Shown one piece after another: positions 7,470-12,097 of a stretch of DNA of 12,097 bases. Both the position numbers and the translations under genes were made by a program. Within the stretch, counting starts at the first letter, position 1, and every line of letters begins with the position of its first letter. The notes under the pieces are model-generated. The model saw only the letters and a list, made by a program, of their open reading frames with translations, searched no databases and was not told the DNA's origin. The DNA is from Klebsiella pneumoniae (GTDB taxonomy: Bacteria; Pseudomonadota; Gammaproteobacteria; Pseudomonadales; Azotimanducaceae): NCBI GenBank assembly GCA_945878745.1, contig CAMDVY010000039.1:1-12097 (forward strand), in the 5' to 3' direction.

Positions 7470-7772
7470 TTACCCCCGGCTGTGATGCCGATTGACTGTC
7501 TTTTCCTTATGTTTGATCAGCTGGCGATCCAGTTTGTCCGCCAGCATATCGATGGCGGCGTACAGATCTTCCATTTGCGCATCGGCAAACAGTTCGCCAC
7601 CACTGACATGGACGGTCGCTTCTGCCTTCTGAATCATCTTTTCCACTGTCAGAACGACGTGCACATTGGTGATGTGGTCGGAATGACGTACCAGTCGATC
7701 CATCTTCTCTGTCACGTAGTCACGCAGTGCATCGGTTACGTCGATGTGGTGGCCAGAAATGCTCAGTTGCAT
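7470..7772 (-). CDS. hpf: HPF, short ribosome hibernation promoting factor
   Basis: 100 residues, the short HPF form without the C-terminal dimerisation domain of long HPF. It matches E. coli HPF (95 aa): 'MQLSISGHHIDVTDALRDYV', 'VVLTVEKMIQKAEATVHVSGGE', 'MEDLYAAIDMLADKLDRQLIKHKEK'. Short HPF binds the 30S decoding region and with RMF promotes 100S dimers of inactive ribosomes. The ATG at 7772 has the clearest Shine-Dalgarno in the minus-strand series (AAAGGAG at 7785-7779), which fits a small, highly translated product. It lies 34 bp after rpoN, the order seen in most gammaproteobacteria. Confidence 0.96.
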   Translation of the reverse strand: MQLSISGHHIDVTDALRDYVTEKMDRLVRHSDHITNVHVVLTVEKMIQKAEATVHVSGGELFADAQMEDLYAAIDMLADKLDRQLIKHKEKTVNRHHSRG

Positions 7773-7778
7773 TGATCA

Positions 7779-7785
7779 CTCCTTT
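7779..7785 (-). promoter_or_regulatory. Strong Shine-Dalgarno of hpf
   Basis: AAAGGAG on the minus strand, 6 nt before the ATG at 7772-7770. It is the best match to anti-SD seen among the genes in the window. Confidence 0.75.
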
Positions 7786-7806
7786 GCAAGGGCTTGTTGG
7801 ACATCA

Positions 7807-9276
7807 TCATGAAAGTCGCTTTCGTTCGTTGGAAGGGGGAATCCGCAAGGACTCCCGGTATTTTGCTACTGTTCTGCGAGCCACCGTGATGTTCTGTTTG
7901 GCGAGCAGAGTCACCAATTGACTGTCGCTGAGTGGCTTGCGTGGACTCTCCTCAGCCGTGAGCTTTCTGATCAGCGCCCGAATGGCGGTGCTCGATACCT
8001 CCCCTCCGGTGCTGCTCGCCACATGGCTCGAGAAAAAGTACTTGAGTTCAAAGACGCCGCGAGGGGTGTGCATGTACTTGCGGCTGGTGACACGCGAGAT
8101 GGTAGATTCATGCATGTCCACGACAGCGGCAATGTCAGCCAGGACCAGAGGCTTCATCGCTTCTTCGCCGTAGTCGAAGAAACCGCGTTGCATCTCGACG
8201 ATCTTGCTGGCGACCTTGAGGAGTGTGTCGTGTCGACTCTGCAAACTCTTGAGGAACCAGCGAGCCTCCGTGAGGTGCTCGCGCAAGTAGCTGGCATCGG
8301 CCGCGTTGGCGACACTTTTTGCAAGATCAGCGTACTGTTCGTTGAGTCGGATTTTCGGTAGTGCGTCCGAATTCAATTCGACCACCCAGCGGCTTCCTCG
8401 CTTGTTGGTTGCCTTGCGAACCACGACATCCGGAATGATGTATTCCTCCGGCTCGGTTGTCACAGTGGAGCCTGGTCGTGGATTTAAAGCCTGAATCAGC
8501 TGGATCACCTCAGCAAGGTCTTTTTCAGGTAGCTTCAATTTTGAGCACAGTGCTGAAAAATCGTGAGCCGCGAGGAGGTCCAGATAGTTTGCAACCAGCT
8601 CCAGGGCATGTGTGCGACCGGGCGTTTCCTCGGTCATGGCCTGCAGTTGGATGGTCAGACATTCACGCAGATCCCGCGCACCGACACCAATCGGATCAAA
8701 GTGCTGGATGAGTTTGAGCACAGCGATGACTTCTTCGGCGCCGACATCCGGATTTTCATCGCGTACGGACTCGACGAGGTCATCAACGCTGATGGTGAGC
8801 ATGCCGTCGCTGTCGATCGCATCAATGAGCATTGCGGCAATGCCGTGATCGGTCGGTGACACCGGTGTCAGGTTGAGCTGCCACAGAAGGTAGTCGTTTA
8901 ACGTTTCCCGGTAAGTGTTGCGATCTTCCATGTCCCAGTTTTCGCTGGATCCGGCGGGGGAGCTGCTGCTGTCGTAGACGTCTTCCCAGCGACTGTCGAC
9001 CGGAAGATCTTCCGGAATGTCGGTACGATCGCCGTCGAGTTGCATGTCATTGTCGACGTCAGTCGCTTCAATCTGCTCCGCAGATTCTGCATGTTGCGCA
9101 GGCTCGACTACGGCGACTTCCGATTCCTCATATTCGAGCAACGGGTTTTCAGTGACCATGGACAGGATTTCCTGCTCCAGATCAATGGTGGACAGCTGCA
9201 AGAGCTTGATGGCCTGTTGCAGCTGGGGGGTCATCGCAAGTTGCTGACCCATGCGGAGGGCTAGCGTCTGCTTCAC
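7807..9276 (-). CDS. rpoN: RNA polymerase sigma-54 factor (RpoN)
   Basis: 489 residues. Region I is the Gln/Leu-rich N-terminus (1-50: MKQTLALRMGQQLAM, then QLQQAIKLLQLST), which binds core and responds to enhancer-binding AAA+ activators. Region II (about 52-120) is strongly acidic and low in complexity (many Asp, Glu, Ser). The core-binding domain follows, then the helix-turn-helix (about 379-400, 'VDMHESTISRVTSRKYM'). The RpoN box ARRTVAKYRE, which reads the -24 element, is at 466-475. The start is GTG at 9276; it gives the exact family N-terminus, and an AGGA about 10 nt upstream may serve as Shine-Dalgarno. It sits 46 bp after lptB. No activator gene or -24/-12 promoter is evident here. 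Confidence 0.98.
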   Translation of the reverse strand: MKQTLALRMGQQLAMTPQLQQAIKLLQLSTIDLEQEILSMVTENPLLEYEESEVAVVEPAQHAESAEQIEATDVDNDMQLDGDRTDIPEDLPVDSRWEDVYDSSSSPAGSSENWDMEDRNTYRETLNDYLLWQLNLTPVSPTDHGIAAMLIDAIDSDGMLTISVDDLVESVRDENPDVGAEEVIAVLKLIQHFDPIGVGARDLRECLTIQLQAMTEETPGRTHALELVANYLDLLAAHDFSALCSKLKLPEKDLAEVIQLIQALNPRPGSTVTTEPEEYIIPDVVVRKATNKRGSRWVVELNSDALPKIRLNEQYADLAKSVANAADASYLREHLTEARWFLKSLQSRHDTLLKVASKIVEMQRGFFDYGEEAMKPLVLADIAAVVDMHESTISRVTSRKYMHTPRGVFELKYFFSSHVASSTGGEVSSTAIRALIRKLTAEESPRKPLSDSQLVTLLAKQNITVARRTVAKYRESLRIPPSNERKRLS

Positions 9277-9322
9277 GGATGCTCAATCCTGTCGGGAGGT
9301 TGAGCTGAGACTATGACGATCA

Positions 9323-10048
9323 CTAAATACTGAATCCTTCGCCCAGGTAAACACTACGTACGGTCGCATTGTTGAGTATGGACTCAGGTGAGCCATCTGC
9401 AATGATGTGGCCCTCATTGACGATGTAGGCGCGGTCACAAATGTCGAGGGTGTCGCGCACGTTGTGATCCGTGATAAGTACCCCGAGGCCACGCTCTGCC
9501 AGGCGTTTTATTTCCTTTTTGATCTCGGCTACCGAAATTGGATCGACTCCGGCGAAAGGTTCGTCGAGCAGCATGAATGCCGGTTGGGTGGCGAGCGCGC
9601 GGGCGATTTCAAGGCGACGCCGTTCACCCCCGGACAGTTGTTCACCACGCGACTTTCGCACGCCTTCAAGGTGAAACTCCTGGAGAAGCTGTTCACGCAG
9701 GGCGATTCGCTGCTGGCGATTCAAATCACGCCGAAGTTCAAGCACGGCGTGGATGTTGTTCTCGGTGCTCAGGGTCCTGAAGACACTGGCCTCCTGCGGC
9801 AGATAACCGATACCTGCTCTGGCCCGTTTGTGAACCGGCGCTTTTGTCAGGTCCTTGTCGTTCACCGTGATGACGCCTGCATCCGGTCGGATCAGCCCCA
9901 CGATCATGTAAAAGCAGGTTGTCTTCCCAGCACCATTTGGGCCGAGCAACCCGACGATTTCGCCTGTCTGCACCTGCAGGCTGACGTCTTCTACGACCAG
10001 GCGTCGTCCGTAACTCTTTTTCAGGTTGCCGGCTTTGAGCAGGTTCAA
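9323..10048 (-). CDS. lptB: LptB, ATPase of the LPS export ABC transporter
   Basis: 241 residues, full length. It powers LptFG to lift LPS out of the inner membrane onto LptC and LptA. All ABC motifs are present: Walker A GPNGAGKT (36-43), Q-loop 'YLPQEAS' (Gln85), signature LSGGE (138-142), Walker B with 'FMLLDEP' (catalytic Glu163), D-loop 'AGVDP', and switch His195 in 'TDHNV'. The start is TTG at 10048. It overlaps the lptA stop as TTGA, a 4-bp coupling overlap, and gives the expected LptB N-terminus. There is no Shine-Dalgarno; the bases just upstream read CCACCTAA. Translation probably depends on re-initiation from lptA. The lptF and lptG genes are not in the window, as is usual. Confidence 0.98.
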   Translation of the reverse strand: MNLLKAGNLKKSYGRRLVVEDVSLQVQTGEIVGLLGPNGAGKTTCFYMIVGLIRPDAGVITVNDKDLTKAPVHKRARAGIGYLPQEASVFRTLSTENNIHAVLELRRDLNRQQRIALREQLLQEFHLEGVRKSRGEQLSGGERRRLEIARALATQPAFMLLDEPFAGVDPISVAEIKKEIKRLAERGLGVLITDHNVRDTLDICDRAYIVNEGHIIADGSPESILNNATVRSVYLGEGFSI

Positions 10049-10620
10049 TTAGGTGGCCTGGTTGGTTGCAGGGTCATACGCACTGGTCGTTCATTTTCGG
10101 CACGGGCATCGACTTTGCCGGCCACGATGTCATAGCGAATCACATCGCCCTTCAGCTCGCTGCCGCGTTGCAGGAGCTGTGCCTGACCCAGCAGATCGAG
10201 CGCTTCGGTTTGGGTGTGGTACACGATCTGCGAGGCGTTGGCGTGCACTTGACCCTGGTCGCCTTCAAGTTGTTGCTGGTAACGCGCTGGCTTGCCGGTT
10301 GCAATGATGCGGACGACCTGTTCCTTTTCGTATTCCACGACCATCGTATCGGCGACCACCCGCAAGGTGCCTTGGTCGATGCGAACATTGCCGTGATACA
10401 CCAGCGTCTGGGCGGTTCGATCCATTTCGGCGCTTCGCCCGGTGATGTGAATCGGCTTGTCCGCGTCTTCCGAGAGCGCGCGCGCAGTCAGGGGAAACAA
10501 CAACGAGGAGGTGATCAGCATCACCATGCCGGCGCTGCGCAAACAAAACTTCGTGTCAGGCACAGGGCGGCCAGAACACACGCGCAGCTGGCGTGACATG
10601 GAGTCGTCTTGCTGATGCAT
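10045..10620 (-). CDS. lptA: LptA, periplasmic LPS-bridge protein
   Basis: 191 residues with an OstA-like domain. LptA polymers or complexes bridge LptC in the inner membrane to LptD in the outer membrane and carry LPS across the periplasm. The mature part shows the repeated beta-strand pattern of the family: 'KPIHITGRSAEMDRTAQTLVYHGNVRIDQGTLRVVAD', seen in segments, then 'IATGKPARYQQ', 'GQVHANASQIVY' and 'LKGDVIRYD'. A signal peptide is likely: hydrophobic core about 30-44, cleavage after ARA at residue 48. The region before the core is long (about 29 residues), so the true start may be an internal ATG (codon 8) rather than the ATG at 10620. That ATG is 2 bp after the lptC stop. It overlaps lptB by 4 bp. 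Confidence 0.93.
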   Translation of the reverse strand: MHQQDDSMSRQLRVCSGRPVPDTKFCLRSAGMVMLITSSLLFPLTARALSEDADKPIHITGRSAEMDRTAQTLVYHGNVRIDQGTLRVVADTMVVEYEKEQVVRIIATGKPARYQQQLEGDQGQVHANASQIVYHTQTEALDLLGQAQLLQRGSELKGDVIRYDIVAGKVDARAENERPVRMTLQPTRPPN

Positions 10621-10622
10621 GG

Positions 10623-11270
10623 CTACTTGCTTGATTTGAATTGTGTCGGCAACACGATGCTGTGAACGGGTTGCTCAGCGTCGGAAGAGAGGTGCAGCTG
10701 TCCGGTCTTGAGGTCACCTTGCATGCTGGCGGCCTGTGTCCTGCCGACGTCGCTGTCGATCATAACACTGGCCAGGGACTTCGCGAATTGACGTGCCGGA
10801 AAGAGATCGATTGCAGCTGAGCGAATGACCAGTACCTCATGACCGGACAGTTTATCGAGTTGGCGCAGGACGACATCTTCCCGGAGCAGAACCACTTGCT
10901 CGACTTCGCCCACCGGGTCCACTGCTTCGCTGATCTTCCCGGTCCTTGACTCGACCTTCCACGGTGCGCCGTTGGCTGAGTGAATCAGAAGCGTGGGGTC
11001 GGTTAAGGACGTTTCAGTGGTCGCCTCATAACGGGACATCTCGTTGGCACGCAGCCGATACTTCAGATTGCCTGCTTCGTCGAATTCAGTGATGGTGGCT
11101 CGGCCCAGTCGCAAATCTGGCTCGGTTGATTTATCCGGGTCATCCGAGGTCGATAAAACTTCTGGTGATTGAACCGCGGCGCCGTTTGTCCGCAGGAAAA
11201 AATAGCCGAGCCATAACAACGATCCCAGGCACGCGATGCCGACCAGAGAAAGAAGGATGGGTCGGGTCAT
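10623..11270 (-). CDS. lptC: LptC, inner-membrane LPS transport protein
   Basis: 215 residues from the ATG at 11270. LptC is anchored in the inner membrane and passes LPS from LptBFG to LptA. A single N-terminal membrane segment (about residues 4-26) is followed by an OstA-like beta domain; 'ATITEFDEAGNLKYRLRANEM', in pieces, is the typical LptC start of this domain, then 'VLLREDVVLRQLD', 'EVLVIRSAAIDLFP' and 'DVGRTQAASMQGDL'. I chose the ATG at 11270 because it overlaps the kdsC stop as ATGA. An alternative TTG at 11282 adds four residues but has its AAGGG only 3 nt away. Sequence identity across this family is low, so the call rests on size, topology, these motifs and the kdsC-lptC-lptA order. 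Confidence 0.92.
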   Translation of the reverse strand: MTRPILLSLVGIACLGSLLWLGYFFLRTNGAAVQSPEVLSTSDDPDKSTEPDLRLGRATITEFDEAGNLKYRLRANEMSRYEATTETSLTDPTLLIHSANGAPWKVESRTGKISEAVDPVGEVEQVVLLREDVVLRQLDKLSGHEVLVIRSAAIDLFPARQFAKSLASVMIDSDVGRTQAASMQGDLKTGQLHLSSDAEQPVHSIVLPTQFKSSK

Positions 11271-11779
11271 GGGTAATGCCAAAGGCCCTTGGCGCGGAGT
11301 AGCAGCTCACACAGTTCACGCGCTACACCATCGCCGCCTCGAGTTGCCGTGACAAAGGCTGCGCCCGCCCGTACCACCGGATGACCATTCGGCACACTGA
11401 TCCCGATGGCACACTCACTGAACAGAGCAAGATCCGGAAGATCGTCACCCACATGGGCGGCTCTGTCCGCAGGTACGGACACCTTCGCCAGGAAATCGGC
11501 GAAGGCATCGGACTTGTTGTGGATGCCCTGATAAAGATGGTGAATGCCCAACTCGTTGGCACGACGTTGGACGATGGGAGATGAACGTCCAGTGATCCAG
11601 CCGACAGCTATGCCAGCCTCCATCATCATTTTGAAGGCGGTGCCGTCCTGCACGTTGAACGTCTTGAGCTCACGGCCATCATCGAGGTACGTAATGCCAC
11701 CATCGGTAAGTACCCCGTCGACATCGAAGGTGATGGCGTCGAGGCGGCCAAAGTCGGGCTGGTGGTGGTCGATGGTCAC
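11267..11779 (-). CDS. kdsC: KdsC, Kdo 8-phosphate phosphatase
   Basis: 170 residues, the usual size of this cap-less HAD phosphatase. It hydrolyses 3-deoxy-D-manno-octulosonate 8-phosphate to Kdo, the sugar that joins lipid A to the LPS core. HAD motifs are clear: nucleophile Asp19 and acid/base Asp21 in 'TFDVDGVLTDG', motif II in 'ITGRSS' (62-67), Lys89 in 'HNKSDA', and motif IV 'VGDDLPDL' (110-117). The C-terminal 'RGGDGVARE' matches the flexible tail that reaches the neighbouring active site in the tetramer. The start is GTG at 11779. An in-frame TAG lies four codons upstream and no other start precedes motif I. It is the first gene of the minus-strand series. The often adjacent kdsD is absent. 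Confidence 0.96.
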   Translation of the reverse strand: MTIDHHQPDFGRLDAITFDVDGVLTDGGITYLDDGRELKTFNVQDGTAFKMMMEAGIAVGWITGRSSPIVQRRANELGIHHLYQGIHNKSDAFADFLAKVSVPADRAAHVGDDLPDLALFSECAIGISVPNGHPVVRAGAAFVTATRGGDGVARELCELLLRAKGLWHYP

Positions 11780-11972
11780 GGCCGCACTCTAGACCTAAGA
11801 CTGCACCAAGGAAACGGTGAATGTAGCGTCCGAAAGAGCGCTATGCAGGCAAAAGAACGCTTCCTTTACTTGTGAAACCAAGCGCCAGCCCCGAAGATTG
11901 CGCGGATTCATCAGACCCGACAGCCGACGTTCAGGCAACAACCCCCAGACTGAGCGTACGCAAGGACAGTGC
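11780..11972. promoter_or_regulatory. Divergent kdsC/mlaF intergenic region
   Basis: 193 bp between two divergent gene starts, so promoters for both directions must lie here or within the genes. I see no ORF with family signal and no remnant of kdsD. A 5-bp inverted repeat TAGCG-N10-CGCTA lies at 11824-11843. On the minus strand TTGCCT and TACATT resemble -35 and -10 boxes, but they are about 21 nt apart and so are weak. The boundaries of any promoter are not resolved. Confidence 0.4.
11962..11966 (+). promoter_or_regulatory. Shine-Dalgarno of mlaF
   Basis: AAGGA, 6 nt before the ATG at 11973. It fixes the mlaF start. Confidence 0.7.
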
Positions 11973-12097
11973 ATGCAGCAGGATTACATCATCGAGGTCG
12001 AAGAGCTCTGTTTCACCCGGGGTGAAAAAGTGATCTTCGACCACCTCAATCTGAAGGTACCGCGCGGGGCGATTTCGGCCGTCATGGGGCCGAGCGG
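11973..12097 (+). CDS. mlaF: MlaF-like ABC transporter ATPase, N-terminal part (3' end outside window)
   Basis: The first 41 codons of an ABC ATPase. They contain the A-loop region 'VEELCFTRGEKVIFDHLNLKV' (in parts) and run up to 'VMGPSG', the first residues of Walker A; the window ends there. The start 'CFTRGEKVIFD' resembles MlaF ('FTRGNRCIFD' type), and the divergent position next to kdsC is where mlaFEDCB lies in many gammaproteobacteria. MlaF drives the MlaFEDB complex, which moves phospholipids between the inner membrane and MlaC to keep outer-membrane asymmetry. A good Shine-Dalgarno (AAGGA) precedes the ATG. Only the family (ABC ATPase) is certain from this fragment. The Mla assignment rests on the start motif and context. 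Confidence 0.85.
   Translation, partial: MQQDYIIEVEELCFTRGEKVIFDHLNLKVPRGAISAVMGPS

Noticed and set aside
9407..10135. 242-residue open frame on + opposite lptB
   Set aside because: The opposite strand holds all ABC ATPase motifs in order. The + frame is a by-product of its codon use.
10066..10596. 176-residue open frame on + opposite lptA
   Set aside because: lptA has a signal peptide and OstA-like pattern and fits the operon. The + frame shows no domain.
1..12097. A novel defence, mobile or biosynthetic system
   Set aside because: Every gene-sized coding region with family signal is accounted for by known core genes in a conserved order, and no gap exceeds about 200 bp.

Overview
The window is a piece of a gammaproteobacterial core chromosome. 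Every gene I can name belongs to a housekeeping family. The rpoN-hpf-ptsN-rapZ-ptsO series, the lptCAB/kdsC block and the presence of YhdP, DarP, TldD and TldE together point to Gammaproteobacteria outside Enterobacterales. Similar tldD/darP/pmbA and rpoN-ptsO clusters occur in Pseudomonas and relatives. I cannot name a genus. Base composition is moderately GC-rich and looks even throughout. I see no insertion sequence, phage gene, tRNA, rRNA or CRISPR array.

Left part (1-4302): the 3' end of yhdP, then tldD 14 bp later, both on +. Next comes darP on the minus strand, set tightly between tldD and tldE (pmbA). TldD and TldE are the two halves of one zinc protease. DarP is a ribosome-biogenesis factor.

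Middle and right part (4306-11779): ten genes in a row on the minus strand. In transcription order they are kdsC, lptC, lptA, lptB, rpoN, hpf, ptsN, rapZ, ptsO and mgtE. Gaps up to ptsO are -4 to about 46 bp, which is operon-like. A 184-bp gap separates ptsO from mgtE. The series joins Kdo/LPS supply and LPS transport (KdsC, LptC, LptA, LptB), sigma-54, a ribosome hibernation factor, the nitrogen-type PTS (EIIA-Ntr, NPr), the RapZ adaptor and a CBS-gated Mg2+ channel.

Right edge (11973-12097): the first 41 codons of mlaF on +, diverging from kdsC across a 193-bp gap. This starts the Mla phospholipid-transport operon.

I found no undescribed system. The points worth a second look are small. 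No kdsD lies between kdsC and mlaF, where it is often found. The C-terminal tail of RapZ lacks the basic residues known to bind RNA in E. coli. NPr has Arg at the HPr Ser46 position. darP is squeezed antisense between tldD and tldE. Six of the thirteen genes whose starts are visible use TTG or GTG.
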